Source of the DNA: Prostheceraeus crozeri
Taxonomy: Eukaryota > Platyhelminthes > Polycladida > Euryleptidae
Direction of reading: 5' to 3'
DNA: 64,000 bases
NCBI GenBank assembly: GCA_907163375.1
Contig: CAJQUW010010395.1
Span: 53,670-117,669 of the forward strand
Shown piece by piece: positions 1 through 12,869 of the stretch (the stretch's first letter is position 1; each line of letters starts with the position of its first letter). Below the pieces are notes generated by a model. It searched no databases, was not told where the DNA came from, and was given only the letters and a program-made list of their open reading frames with translations. Both the position numbers and the translations under genes were made by a program.

Positions 1-540
1 ACTATACTTTTCCACGTTCTCATGCACAACGACAAGTGACATTCAGTAATAGATGAGCAATTGCACCGTAAATTATAGCTCCACTTATAACTGATTTCTG
101 AGCGCCATCCGGAAATGATGCGATGACCTCGATTACCGGTGCGTTTTAAGATGTTAGCCTGTTTTTTTATTCAATCCGGTTAATAAGGGACAAGCGTACT
201 CCATCAGCGCACGAATAGTTGCTGTATAAATTTCATGCAGTGACTCTTCAGATGTGAGGTACTTTAATTTGCGCTGCATGTGAAAGCGTTGTGAACGCTT
301 CACTCTTAAATATTCAACTTGCGAACTCCAGTTCAATTGATCATTGAAAATAATCCCAAGAAGTTTCAAACAGGAGACGCATTCAATCTTCGGCATGACT
401 GAGAAGCAAAGAGGCTGGCGGGTGACCATCAAACATTTAGATTTTTTCATATTTACTTTCATACCATAATGGCCACTTCACAATCAATCAATTTTTGAAT
501 TTTCATTGAGGATCTGGAGATGGTGGGTACAACGATCGTG
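1..540 (-). pseudogene. LINE (CR1/Jockey-type) reverse transcriptase fragment, decayed, running off the window edge
   Basis: Read on the minus strand, an open stretch at 462-154 carries the C-terminal part of a non-LTR reverse transcriptase. It shows a block like CLKLLGIIFNDQLNWSSQVE followed by K-S-Q-R-x-H, LRKLK-type residues, IYTATIRALMEYACP and GLNK, the usual region after the RT active site in CR1/Jockey/Rex LINEs. Similarity continues upstream to about 540 in another frame, and weakly downstream towards position 1 after a stop, so frameshifts are present. No active-site YADD is in the window. It is a dead fragment; the clade is not resolved. Confidence 0.75.
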
Positions 541-688
541 ATATATTCCGCATTTTTAAAGTCACTTTCTTGTCACATTGCTTTCAATTAGTTACTTATG
601 AAATTACATTACTCAGATGTTGCACAAAATCAATTGCATAGGGAGACGGTTTCACGATGTTGACTATACAGACTTGATGACCATAAAA

Positions 689-1529
689 TTGATCATCTAA
701 TTATATTAAAATTCAAGCGATTCTCATACCTGTCAGTCGAATCACACAACAATGAACCATACATCACTCGAGAGATTACATTCTCAGGATTCAAATGAGC
801 CTTGAACAATATATCCGTCATTTTGTTTGCTGGACAGTGGTAAAAATACAAAAATCGCAAATTTTCAATAAGAAAGCATGTGAGTATGATAGCGAATCAG
901 GCACGAGATATGAGCATTTTCTGAATTTTCTTCTGATATATTGGTCATCGAAATAGGTGGACTGGAGAAGAAGTATAGTGATATTGTAAAGTTATCGCAA
1001 AATTGTGACTCTATATTGGTTGAAAATGCAATGCTCTAACTTTATCATCAAAAAAGTTAGTGGTTGGCATCTTCACACGTCTTGCGATGGGGGGATTAGA
1101 ATATGCAAGCTTTATTCAAATAATTTCAATGGTTCTTATGACCATCTTCTTTCATGACCATTCAACATTTTTCTCATGACCGCAATATACTATTCGATCG
1201 AACATGGTGAACAAGGTGCGGTGTGTGAGCAGAGAACAATGATTTTTCAATGCTAATTGATGAAACAAATGCTTATTCGCCTTGTACCTGATTCCTTGTC
1301 ATGCTCACATGCCTTCTTATTGAAAAGGTGAGATTTGTAAATAGAGCGATTTTCATATTTTGACCACTGCTCAGTAAACAAAAGGACGGATACAAGGTTC
1401 ACAGCCCATTTGAATCCTGAGAATGTAAGCTCTCGAATGATGAATGGCACATTTTTGTACAACACGATTGGAAGGCATGAGAATCGATTGACTTTTGGTG
1501 AAATTTAGGTGGTCTGTTTTAATGATCAG
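689..1529. mobile_element. Long-inverted-repeat element, copy A (non-autonomous)
   Basis: The two ends are imperfect inverted repeats of roughly 100-150 bp. The left end carries AAGCGATTCTCAT and CTCGAGAGATTACATTCTC; the right end carries the complements around 1395-1500 and finishes in TGATCAG. The same family occurs at 24365-25485 with the same outer sequence (GGCATGAGAATCGATT, TGATCAGCTC). No convincing protein is encoded; short open frames over the right arm are shadows. It fits a MITE-like DNA transposon with long terminal inverted repeats. The left tip is degraded, so the exact boundary and target duplication are unclear. Confidence 0.6.
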
Positions 1530-1832
1530 CTCCGTACATCGCAATCTCAGACACTTAGCTCTTTTGCAATTTGTTTGTTCCGCAGCAGATCCCCTGCATT
1601 TGTTCACTATTTTAATTTCATTCACCCCTATCAGGCCTACCCTACTCCATGGGCCTACCAGAGTCATAGGATCACGACAAATGAACTTTAGCTTTGCTAC
1701 TCGACTTGAGTGAAGTGAGTGGATGCATTCAACAATCCTTGGTAGGTTGAAGTATTGGTACATGAAATCATTTAATAGTTGGGATTGTAAGCGTCCTATT
1801 AATTAGACCGCACACTAACAATCCCATCCTAC
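1530..1832. other. Unassigned flank
   Basis: Between two repeats. Overlapping short open frames on both strands show no domain or codon signal that I can support. Confidence 0.5.
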
Positions 1833-2224
1833 ATGCATGCCAGGGATGTGGAGTCGGAGTCCTATCAAATGATAGGACTCCAGACTCCGGCCTATAACTA
1901 GACCCAAAATAATATAATACAAGCAAATAATTTATTCTCGTGCATAGCTGTCATTGTCTTGATGTCAACTTTCTCCGTCAGACAAAAGTACAGAGACAGC
2001 AGTGCATACAAAGCTTATAATAGTTGAGGGAATGAACCGTGATAGTGAAAAAAAGGATTGTCTTTTCACTCGGTGATTTAGTAGAGAAGACAAGCCTTCC
2101 TAGACTCGATCACTCCTACGCACCAAAGGTCACATCAGAGCCAAAATGAAATACTGGTTTGTTTGAGATAATTACTTCTTACCCTCGCGTGAATCGTGTG
2201 TGATGGCTCCACCAAGGCGCATAT

Positions 2225-2396
2225 TAAAATCGAAAGTGTACTCATATTTTTAAAGAAGGATGGGGATTTTCCTGCCTGGTAGAGACTGGAGAAAAACTGT
2301 GTGAAGCACACATCAAGAAGATGGGAGGAGCCGAGTCGCATGCATCCAACTTAAAGCGACATTTGATAAACTTTCATCGAAAATGATTGATAATTG
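2225..2396 (+). pseudogene. BED zinc-finger remnant of a hAT transposase
   Basis: In the frame beginning near 2279 the translation contains KLCEAH, then GGAESHASNLKRHLINFHRK and a stop. The end matches the L-x-x-HL-x(3)-H tail of a BED zinc finger, the DNA-binding domain at the N-terminus of hAT transposases. Upstream, SKVYSYF in a shifted frame resembles the aromatic start of a BED domain. At least one frameshift or stop lies between them and the second zinc-binding cysteine is not evident. No catalytic hAT domain follows, so this is a relic inside the deleted element. Confidence 0.6.
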
Positions 2397-2485
2397 ATGC
2401 AATGATCACTAAATATCGATTCAGGTAAGCCTATAATGATCTGTGATGTACAGTAGGCTCCCAGTTCATTTTTCAAAAAACTAAG

Positions 2486-2605
2486 TTTATATACTTGCCA
2501 CCCGGAGTCGGAGTAGGAGTCCTATCAAAAGCCGGAGTCCTATCAACCCCCGGAGTCGGAGTCGGAGTCGAGTCGGAGTCGGAGTCCTATCAAAATGATA
2601 GGACT
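2486..2605. repeat. GGAGTC hexamer repeats, subterminal to the hAT end
   Basis: Tandem and interspersed GGAGTC hexamers alternate with CCTATCAAAA motifs, preceded by GCCACCCGGAGTCGG. The same block with its flank (ACTAAGTTTATATACTTGCC) recurs in reverse orientation near 42722-42800. Arrays of this kind next to terminal repeats often act as transposase-binding sites; that role is inferred here. Confidence 0.75.
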
Positions 2606-2624
2606 CCGCATCCCTGATGCATGC

Positions 2625-3442
2625 ACATTGAAAAACACACGTATATGCATTATTTGTTCAAATTATGAAGTCATGGAGATGTTAAAATTCAATTTATTCA
2701 GATTGAGACATCATGCTGATTCATGCATATGGCAATCAATACTCACACTACGAGTAATTACATATGTCGAGTAGTAAAGGAATCGCACAATGCTGTAACG
2801 ATGAATGAGACCAGAATTCTATGATTCGCCATAGACTTCTTAATGTTAGTATCTGGACAGGAAACTTGTTGAGGTGTACACATGAGGGTATAGTCATTCA
2901 TCATTTAGCCATTGCTTTCTAAATGGCATCTCCTGGACATGAAGCTGAATTCAGCGATTTTATCCGGAAATCAAGACTCAATTACAGGCGGATTCAAGAT
3001 CTTTTATCCTTAACATGCATTTTGTATAATGTTCGCAGGACAGAAGTGTAGATAGATAATGCGTTACATTATGAAACTGAATATAATCGTGAATTATTAT
3101 TTCACCGATGCCACTAATAACACTACGCTAAAACATCAAGAACGAAGACGGATATGTTGAAGAATTCTGTATTAGAAGAAGTATGATCTGCTTGATGAAG
3201 ACTTCAGAAATATAATTGCAATGTGAAGAAGTTTATCTCTTAAGAACCAATCGGGGATAGTAGGGCGATACGCTGCGAAGAATTATTAGAAAAGTCTAAT
3301 TTTTGGTATTTAAAGAAGAAAAATTGATTCGTTTAATCTACTTCAGTGGGAATGCTTCCCTAAAATTTGAAAATTAGGCTGGTTGGATTTCACAAAGTCA
3401 TCAAATAAACCATCTAATGCATCACGGCTATAAAGTTCGCGT
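2625..3442. other. No recognisable feature
   Basis: About 0.8 kb of AT-rich sequence. No gene, repeat pair or RNA was recognised. Confidence 0.5.
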
Positions 3443-3650
3443 TCAATTGCAATCGAATAGTCTTTGAATTTGTTTGTAAATAATACTCTGTACTTCCATT
3501 TTACTCCCACACATCAAACCGTCATCCAAATACAAAGCATGAAATTTCAAGTTGTTCGCTGTCTCGATCTCTACTAACAGTTCTTGCAGGATATCAGAAA
3601 TTACGACAGGAACTAGAACCGATATTATGCCACTGCGAAAGTACAACTGA
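3443..3650 (-). pseudogene. Short reverse-transcriptase-like remnant (YLDD motif)
   Basis: The minus-strand frame contains FHALYLDDGLMCGS, which resembles an RT active-site loop ([YF]xDD) with a following G, as in many retroelement polymerases. Only about 65 residues are open and nothing either side extends the match convincingly. Assignment to a family is not possible; a chance match is possible. Confidence 0.35.
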
Positions 3651-4376
3651 GTTTTTCAAGTTGATGAACACGCATACTCCAAATAGTCTTGCAAGTATTG
3701 CTAAATTCCTTCAAAAAGCTAAAGAGTTGCGATAGTCTACTACACACAACACAAACTGAATGACATTTAGAAGCAATTTTTTTCCTCTCCTTCCTGAACA
3801 TGATTTTTTTGTTGTTGAAATTGACCGCACGCTTGAAATGTACTATTTGATGTCTGAGTTTTTGCAGTTATGTTTGAAACACGAATGTTTTTGTTCACAT
3901 GCATGTTCTCCATCCTCTTCCATGTTTTCCAAAGTATTTGGAAATAAACGTTTATTGATTTATTGACTATTGAGAAGAGAAATTGCCCTTGCAGGTCTAC
4001 TTGTTGCACACCGGTCATTGAAAACGTTCCCATTTGATGAAAGGCTCATGCTGCCATCTTCTTTACCATTAATTCTTTCTTTAGCGACAGTGACACTATT
4101 GGCCTAGGTCAATGCAAAAGATGTCTTTTGACGCTTTGAAGTCGCTTTTTCAGACCATTTGTTAAATAGTTCCAGCTGCTATGTAAACTACCACCAACAT
4201 ATTCATAGGAATAGAAGCAATCGTTTACAAATTATCTTCTGTGAAAACGCACGGTATTTTGATTTTTTCAGAATTTAGTGATGGCTTTTACAGTAATGAA
4301 AAGGCATGGCCCTGTTGCAATAATGATAGTACTTTGTGAATCACTTTTGATACAAAAGTTTTCAAAAAAGACTGAA
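3651..4376. other. No recognisable feature
   Basis: Opposed short open frames around 3760-4030 overlap each other on the two strands and carry no domain signal. Confidence 0.45.
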
Positions 4377-5124
4377 TAGTCCGGGAGCCAGCGTGAAGTT
4401 GTGCAGGGAACGAGGTAGTACATAAAACTTTCAGATAGGATAGTGCACCTCTAACCTACTGCAAAACTTCGCGTCTGCCGGATCAGATCATTTGCTTTTC
4501 AGAAATAGAGAGGATAACACAATCCTATGTATTTCCAATGGTAAAATTGTGACATCTGAGGTGTTGACTCCATTTTTTCGAATTTTTGCTCATAAAGGTT
4601 ACACAAATTGGTATTTTGTTGAACTGGTTATTATAGAAATCATCTACAGATCATGATCTTTCAAATGAGTTATCATTCAGTGACAGAGGATGACGTAAAG
4701 TGTACAAACAGACACTTTTCGTTAAAGTATATCAACAATTTTCCTGAAATTTCTTTGTTAAAATTTGCAGTTACACCAACGAAAAGTGTCTGTTTGCACA
4801 CTTTACGTCATCCTCTGTCACTGAATGATAACTCATTTGAAAGATCATGATCTGTAGATGATTTCTATAATAACCAGTTCAACAAAATACCAATTTGTGT
4901 AACTTTTATGAGCAAAAACTCGAAAAAATGGAGTCAACACCTTAAATGTCACAATTTTACCACTGGAAATACATAGGATTGTGTTATCCTCTCTATTTCT
5001 GGAAAGCAAATGATCTGATCCGGCAGACGCGAAGTTTTGCAGTAGGCTAGAGGTGCACTATGCTATGTGAAAGTTTTATGTACTACCTCGTTCCCTGCGC
5101 AACTTCACGCTAGCTCCCGGACTA
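4377..5124. mobile_element. Foldback (near-perfect palindromic) element, ~750 bp
   Basis: The left arm 4377-~4720 and the right arm ~4783-5124 are inverted copies with few mismatches over about 340 bp each. The outer ends read TAGTCCGGGAGC and GCTCCCGGACTA. Only about 60 bp separate the arms. A TA dinucleotide (Tc1/mariner style) or GAA (3 bp) can be read as target duplication, so the superfamily is undecided. Transcripts would form a long hairpin. The open frame at 4653-4850 lies across the palindrome and is not a gene. Confidence 0.85.
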
Positions 5125-6959
5125 GAAGCTTTCACCAAAGGATATACTGAATCAATCCTAGTAAGAAGATATTCTTTTTTTAATTGCTAATTCACTAAAT
5201 GGATACTAGAATGAATAAAGAGACTTCACACTTAGCCGTTGTACATCTTCAATCATTGTTATTGACTGTTGAATATGATTGTAATAGTCTTGTAAGTATT
5301 ATATATCATTGTTGGTAATACTTCCTTGATTGGGTTATCTTCTCTCAGCAAATTCTCTACATGAATATGCGATTGCAATAATTGATTCTGCTGGATCATG
5401 ATGTACCGGTATTTCACAGAATGAAGTGATCTTTTTCAAAGCCTGCTCTGTATCCAGGTGCACACTGCCGTCATCCATCAATCTTACAAATGTCCCCGGT
5501 CTTCAATTCAGTGCATGCTGTGGAATTTAAGCGTCCATAGATCAATTATGCATATGTTCCCTGTTTATATGTAGCCCTCATCTGTACGGCTGAAAGGGAA
5601 GTTTCCTGTGCAGAAAATAATATTAAGAAGTCTGTGGATTCACTGACATACTGAGCGATTGAAAAGTTTATAGCTATTCGCTATTACATAGACCTGACAT
5701 CAGATAGATGCTAACATATGACTTCGGCGGATCTGACGAATTCGTACGTCAGCTGGCGACTATGTGACGTCACATTGTTTGCTGGGGATGAAGAAAATTC
5801 AATTTTTCTTCATATTTTTAAAAAAGTCAGTAACGACCCCATTAATATTTTCCATTACGCTTGTAGGCTATTTCACTTGCGTATGACAGCAAACGGTTTA
5901 CCACGAAGATGTTCTATTGTTTGTTTTTAGGCATGCACCGTTTATGGGACTAGCTAAATGTGACGGTACTGAATAGGCCTACCGACATTTCATAGAGCTC
6001 TGTCAATATTCTCTAATATTGTTAGAGAATCTGAAAATGATTTAACGCAAGATTCTGAAGAACATCTACAAGCATCGAATTCGAAAAAGTTGGAACAAGA
6101 TTCACATTTGCAAAAATTTTTGGCAGCAAATTATTCTACAATGAGGCAATTTTAGAAAAGTGAACCAACATAATTTTAATTTTTGAAAATTTTCCCTGTG
6201 TTTACAAACCAACTATACGAGATGCAGACATGCTCATATTAATAACGGTTAAACTCATATAAACGTATAAGCGGTCATATCAGGAGGAACAGAATATATA
6301 GCAGAAAGGATTTGATATTTACTGATAAGAGTCTTAAAGCATATTTAGCTTCGCATGAAAGTAAATTAATTACCAAGGAAGTTTACGAAGGCATTTTCTA
6401 TACAGCATTTTGATACAAAAATCCGAAAATTATTCATATTTTGACTCAATTTTCGGGTATGCAAAAGTTGTTGCATGAAAAATATAGGACTAGATAATAG
6501 AATAGCATGCTTTATGAATTGAGATATGAAAAATGCCAAGTAGGAAAGTATTCTAAATCCATATTTCCAGGATGTGCATTCGTAAAGCAATCAAGTTACA
6601 AGAGTAAAGTAAAATTATATAATGTGATAACAAATCCGCTACGATAATCTACGAACTGAGATGCATAAAAATGTGTTGATCATCAATTTTGCAAATCTGA
6701 CGCTGCGTTGCTCCTCTAGAGTGGGTGATTATATCCGAACTCCTATATCACCGGAGTGGAGTTTTTCAACTCTGACACAAATCCACTGACATTAGAGAAG
6801 CAGCACAACAAAAGAGCATCAACATAATTCTTAATCATATTAATTCATTTTTTACAGAAAGTTCACCCGCAGCACAGCTATGAGCCATGAATGAAGGTAG
6901 GAGTTACTCAATGAAAAAGTAATAAATGGCATTATTTGAAATAAATAAAAGAAAAAATC
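5125..6959. other. No recognisable gene
   Basis: AT-rich flank of 1.8 kb. Short open frames near 5718-5930 and 6366-6590 have no recognisable domain. Confidence 0.45.
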
Positions 6960-8460
6960 GGACCTTCGAATCTAATTAATCTGTCCACATCAGCACCTGT
7001 TCGCACGCCTCTTGAAAGTATCAAGATTGTATTGGTCAGGGAAAGTGGTCTGATGATGCTGATTCCAAAGATGTGCCGTGCGAACAAAATAGCTTTTCGA
7101 GCGACTGACAGTGCGTGTGCATTCTAAGCTCACATGATAGGATGTGAGTGCATTAGCTCTGCTCGTGCTTCTGGAGAAGATCGTAGGTTTGGGTACACAC
7201 TCATTTACTGCAGAGCTGCTTCTACCCAAATATTATCTGTGGTAGAGACTGAGTGAAGCAATATCCCGTCTGTCGGAGAGCGGCTGCAACTCGCTAGCAA
7301 GTTTTTCATCCATTAGATTCTTGACATGTTTCTCAACCCGTTCAAGGAGATTTAGATGTGTTTGTGGGGCACCTGCCCACGGATGACAACAATACTCCTT
7401 CAAAGGACGAATAGTGGACTTATAAAGATAGCAGACAGTGTGTGGTGGAATATGGCTGCTGGCACCATTACCAATGCGTTGAGCTTCCTGCTTGCTGATG
7501 TACTAGATGTACGGTTTCCATGACAAGTCTTTCGTAACCGGCAATCCAAGGAAGGAGATGGAATCTTGCACTCTGATCCTATTATCTGACATCTTAATGC
7601 TTTGATCATCATCATCTCCTTTAAGTCGTGAGTGCAGAATACTCTGCGTTTTTGAAGGATTGAAGGAAACAAGCCATTTGATGCCCCATTCAGAAACCCT
7701 GCGTAAGTCTTCATTAAGAACGTCGCATAACCGCTGACGTTACTGAGTGCTCCTAGCTAGTCGCTCATTGGAATTGAAGAGTGTCGTGTCATGCGCATAC
7801 ATCACCAATTTACTCACCTGGCAGTCTGAGAGGTCGTTGGCAGAAAAATAGTGGGTCCCAAAATTGACCCTATAGGAGGAACTCCGGCATTGACAACCTT
7901 GTTGGAGGACTTTTAACCATCTAAGACGACAGATATCTACCGGTCACTAAGGAAGGAAGAAAGAAGTTTGTGGAGTTGATCAGCAACTCCAGAAGACTTA
8001 AGCTTCCTAAGGAGTCCTTGATAACAGACTTTATCGAATGCCTTGGAAATATCCAGCGCAACTGATCTCGTCTCACCTTGTCTGTCAAGAACACGACTCA
8101 CATGTTCAGTGACATATGAAAGAAGATCAGCAGTTGTTCGAGAGTGCCTGAAGCCATACTGTTCTTCTGATAGAAGGTTCTGGGTTTCAAGGAAGTTAAC
8201 AATATGTTGGTTAATCACTGCTTCAAAAATCTTGCCAGCAATTGAAAGCAGGCTGATAGGACGGTAACTAGATGCAAGAGATTCAGAACCTTTCTTTGGA
8301 ACTGGAACCACGGAGGCTACTTTTCAACAAGACGGAGACTCGCCAGTGGATAGACATCTACTGAACAGTTTGGATAAAAGTGGAAAAAGTTCTGTATCTT
8401 TCTTGATGAAACATTCTCGACTCTGAGTATCCGTTCATTTCAATTATGAGTTTATTTCAT
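6960..8460 (-). pseudogene. LINE (Jockey/CR1-type) ORF2 reverse transcriptase, 3' part, inactivated
   Basis: Minus strand. The RT core begins with VPVPKKGS, SSYRPISLL, EEQYGFR and ALDISKAFDKV (8311-7937), continues in other frames with a region near 7800 reading YAHDTT where a YADDTT active site is expected, then LVSFNPSKTQSIL and ISFLGLPVTKDLSW, and ends with the C-terminal region ending near 6990. Several frameshifts are needed and the catalytic YADD is altered, so it is dead. The 5' half (endonuclease) is absent, as in 5'-truncated LINE insertions. An AAATAAATAAAAGA-rich stretch near 6940 is on the opposite strand and is not its tail. Confidence 0.85.
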
Positions 8461-11400
8461 TGAGTCGCATAGAATAAAGCCATTGCAGAATAGTAATACA
8501 GGATTGCATCGAGCATTGGGCATACAATTACGGCTTAAGAATTTTGCTATCCATCTAATCTGTACATCTTTTACATGAATTATGTATAATCAAGGATCAC
8601 AAAGGGTCGGATCGAAGGGATGCGTCAAGCTTTTGTTCAGATGAAACATAAGAATGGTCTATTTACTTGTATTTGCGGTCAGTCGTATGATGTCATCTTT
8701 ATTCTTCGTGCTCGTATATAGTCAGTCAGCATGTAGGCCGTTCAGTGTATTATAAGCCTATTTGTTATAGCATGAAGGCCATATCAGGGTCTTCAATTCG
8801 ACACATAAATGCAGTCATCTATTTGTAATATATATATTATGTAATGGTGCTGAACCTGATGACTATTAGCATCATGGATTAGTTGAACCTAAAGGCATGC
8901 CAGCGAGTAATCAAATGAAAATGTCGCTAAAACGTTTTCAACCCACAGGCTCCTGCAACTTCAAGCCTCCTCCAAATTAAATAATTCTCATAATTCAAAG
9001 CATTTTCGAAATCCTCAACATGCCAGCAACAAGAATGCGTGATAAAACAAAGGAATACCTTTACATATATTCGACAAAGCAAACGGTTAATATTTTAACG
9101 CAATTGCTGCAATTCTACTGACACTGGGTGAGCGTTATTTATTAGAATCACGCATAAGCGTAATCACCCAAACATTTTTTCAAATTTATATTATTAACAT
9201 TCATAATCTTTTTCACGATGTTGTGAAACAGGATCAGCTAACCACTCGACATTGAGACGCTTGAGTCTCGATCTCCAGCATGACTCAAATATACTTTGAC
9301 AAATTTGTGAAAATTGTCCCTGTCATTCGAATTAGCAATCATACTTGTAACGCAAGCTGCGTTCTATTTGTACATATGACGTTCTCTCAAGCGTCGCTTT
9401 CAAGGATTTCTTTGAATATTGAACAATATGTTATATTATGGGCTGAGTTTTCCAAGAATGCTGTATTGACTTCCACCCATTCTCGACAGGTAATCCTGGA
9501 TTCACTTTTCGAGGAAAGTTGCTGTCTTGTGCTTCTCCGCTCTCGTGAAAATTGACAACTCGTTTCCGAACACGAATAAGTATCTAGGCCTGCACTTCTC
9601 AACTTAATTGAATTAACTCTTCAGTCTATTTCATCCAATAAATCAAAGCAAAGCGCAAAAAATGCACAAATTAGTACAACTGAATACATGTGCATATCGA
9701 TCTTCGTCCTATCTATGGCATCCTTCGCTGGTCGTGCTTTACCTATAATAACAGTTCTGATTTATTGAGGCCCTTGACAGAATGTCGTCATTGCGCCTAA
9801 ATACACATAATGCAACATATCAGTCTGAAGCCATGCATCCCATCAAATTCAAAAGTTTCACTTAAAACTTTGCACATGTATACTGCAAAAATGAAGAGAC
9901 AACGTTCAAAATTGTTAGAGAACTTTACATACCGTGAGATTCCTAATAATCAAGGATGTTCGGTTGTCATCAACAAAAAAATAACAGACGACATTTTGCT
10001 GTTAAATGTGATTTATTCAGGGGTTACATTGTTGGTATATGTGTTCTTTAAACAACTCAATTACGTCGACAGTAAAAAATCGATGTTCAACCTCCACAAT
10101 GTGTGTTGTGTTCAGAGCAGATAATTTCATTGGCATTCTAAAACATTCTTAAGTTTAAGTCTCTCAAACATGACTGTATTCTTTTTAAAAAAGCCGGAAA
10201 TGTAAAGCTCTCAAACAAGGGGCCTCAATGCCGTTTCATTGCGAATCATAACTCAATGCACCTTCCAAAGCAATTCATCATTTAGGTTGCATGTCTTCTA
10301 CATTAGACAACAGATACGCCATCAGATAACTTAGTTTCCATTAATTGCTTCTGAAATGAAATGCTTCATATTGTTGAGGTTTCGAAGCAGCACTTTAGCT
10401 AGTACTGCTGAAAGATACAGTTGCTGCTTTTCTAGCATCAATGCATCACCTGATCCGAGACACGTTGTCATCGAAATTTTAAACTTCCTCAACTTGATAT
10501 TTACTTCAGACAAACAATATTTCAGAGAACCTAGGGTTTTAAGGTCACCGAAAATCATCTGTCTCCGGTCTAGACCTAGCCATGTAGCCCGATGTATTGT
10601 TCGATGCCAACCTGACCAAGCAGCTGTAATGGCCATCAACAATGAGTCATCATTGTGCAATTGAAGACCACGAGGTGCTGCCTGGAGTGTAATTTACTCT
10701 AAACTAAAAATTAAAAAATTTCGAACAAACTTTGGGCAGTTTTGCTTGATTTAATTTCTGGAAAATGATCTATCATCCTTTCCAGTGTTAATATCTTGAG
10801 ACGAACAGTCATATTTCTGTGGTATATATTAATACAAGCATTATTTGTTTGAGTTCTGAGAATAGTTACAGAAAGAGCTTTTCTAATTTATTTGAATAGC
10901 CTGCACGATATTGTTTCGTCATACGTTGGCTTGTTGCATACAGCTGTGAAATTTTGGTTTTTTGTTTCCGCGATCTATTTTATATTGTCGCCATCTCAAG
11001 GCAAATTGAGATGGTTAGGGATTTGGTTTGACTAAAATTCTGTTCAAGAGAAGCCACTTCTAAATAAAGATAACTAATGTTGACCACAAGTTTCATAGGG
11101 GTAAAGAAAACATCGGTGAAAAATTCGTTAATTCATTTCGATAGTCATTCAGGTATTCAGTTAGATATTCAAAGTCGTTACTATTGCCTCATCAGAGTAA
11201 AAAAGTCTATCAACAACTTTGCATTGCAACATTGTTCACGAAATTGCAACCAAAATTTCCGAAAATTGATATTTATCTTCAACTGCATGAATGTCAAAAC
11301 GGCCTACTCACAACTCTCAATGTTACATTGGTCTGCTTACACCCTCAGCAGACCCCACCGAATTCTTTGATGCATAAATCACGTGCACAATTTGAAGCAC

Positions 11401-12869
11401 ATTGATAGCCATCTTCAAAATTTGCCTTGATCATCTTTCGTAGAGAATATCGCGAGTTTGCTGTCGTAGTGCTGAACAAAGTTTCTTTAAGTTTTCGCTT
11501 CCTCCTTACGACCAAAATTATAAGGGGAATCTCGTTTCAAGATCAGTATGTCTTCGGAAGTCAGTTCTGTGTCTGTCGAATGAATCATGGTCTTGATGAA
11601 GCTGCTTCTGTGGAGTGGATCACTGGATCAGAGGCCGATAAAGTCAAATAAAACTTTCTTGCTTTGATGAAGGTCGCAACAGTTACAGCTGCCTGCTCCG
11701 AGTTCAAGAAGGGTAAGGATCGGTCAGGCAGTTTCTGGATTCCCATTTATGAAAAAACAGTGTCCACGTGTTCTGATTCAACTCATATGTCGCATTTTTG
11801 TTTAGCTCATGGGCCGCAGGCATATTTATTGACCGTAGGTTCAATATGAGAAACGAAATGATCGTTGAATAATATCATTGAAAATCAATTGGAGGAGAGT
11901 CTGATTGCACAGCGCCGAATCTCGTGGATATCTCGTCGCTTGAAGTTCTGAAAAAGATAGATAAGAGGAATGGCACAAGGAGCCCGGCGACGATACCATG
12001 ACTTCCTTCGCATTCAAATGATAGTCATTGTTAATTACCACATTTCTTAAAAATGACATCGTGGAAACTGATAATCTGTTTCGCAAATTCTGTAATTTGT
12101 TTTATGCTGCTGCCATATGCACCGTTTGAAAAACGGAAAACAGATCAACGTGAAATCCCGAGGTCCATATGCACCCTGTAATAGCGCATATTTTCGGGTG
12201 ATGTTTTTTCTTTTGCCATGTAATTTAGAGGTTTATTTGTGTTCTCTCTTTAGGTGTATGTTCCTATAAGGGCCAATTCTGCATATATAATCAGACGAGT
12301 ATTTATGTACAAATGTCTGTTGCAAGTGGTGACAAGATAGCTACAACATAGGTTTTTCTTGTGCTGGGCAGATAATGCATTTAAATTTCATTGAATATGA
12401 CAAATTTTTTCATTTTCAAGCGCTGAAAAAAATTTAACATGGCATACGCATCCAGAGATATCGCCTCTGATGTACTTGAATCAAAAGCGCATGATTCATG
12501 AGTACACTTAGGGTTATATCAAAGTAGCGTTCAGTTGATGAAATTTGTACTATGTGTGGCGTGAATCAATACAGTTTCACACTACATTGTATGAACATGC
12601 AGTAAGTTCTTAAAAAATCATTCATATTATAATGCTCTATTGAAACATATTTCACCCATATGAACTAAGACAGCTTTCAGCTTGCAATTTCATTGTTTTA
12701 GTAGTAAACCATGCGAAGATAAGTGCTACATGCATGTATAACTGCATTGACCTATGCGTATGCATAGGTCAATGCATAAACTGCTGCGTAAATTTTGCGT
12801 CTCAGCGTGAAAATAATTTTCCGCGTACGACCACTGCCATCAATCAACAGGTTTGCAGGCTGAAGACGT
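8461..12869. other. Gene-poor flank
   Basis: About 4.4 kb. Overlapping open frames on both strands at 10331-10664 (about 105 aa each) and 9810-10124 have no recognisable motif, and the opposing pair cannot both be real. I see no RNA gene or repeat pair. Confidence 0.4.

Larger units (their letters stand above)
1833..2624. mobile_element. hAT-family element with perfect 8-bp target site duplication
   Basis: The element itself is 1841-2616 (776 bp). It begins CAGGGATGTGGAGTC and ends GACTCCGCATCCCTG, inverted repeats with the CAGGG-N-TG start typical of hAT transposons. ATGCATGC occurs directly outside both ends (1833-1840 and 2617-2624), the 8-bp duplication expected of hAT. Both subterminal regions carry repeats of GGAGTC and the palindrome CCTATCAAAATGATAGG. 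A BED-finger-like coding remnant lies inside (2225-2396). It is too short to be autonomous and is probably an internally deleted derivative. Confidence 0.85.

Noticed and set aside
10331-10664. Overlapping ~105-residue open frames on both strands
   Set aside because: No domain, no splice or start context, and the two are mutual shadows.
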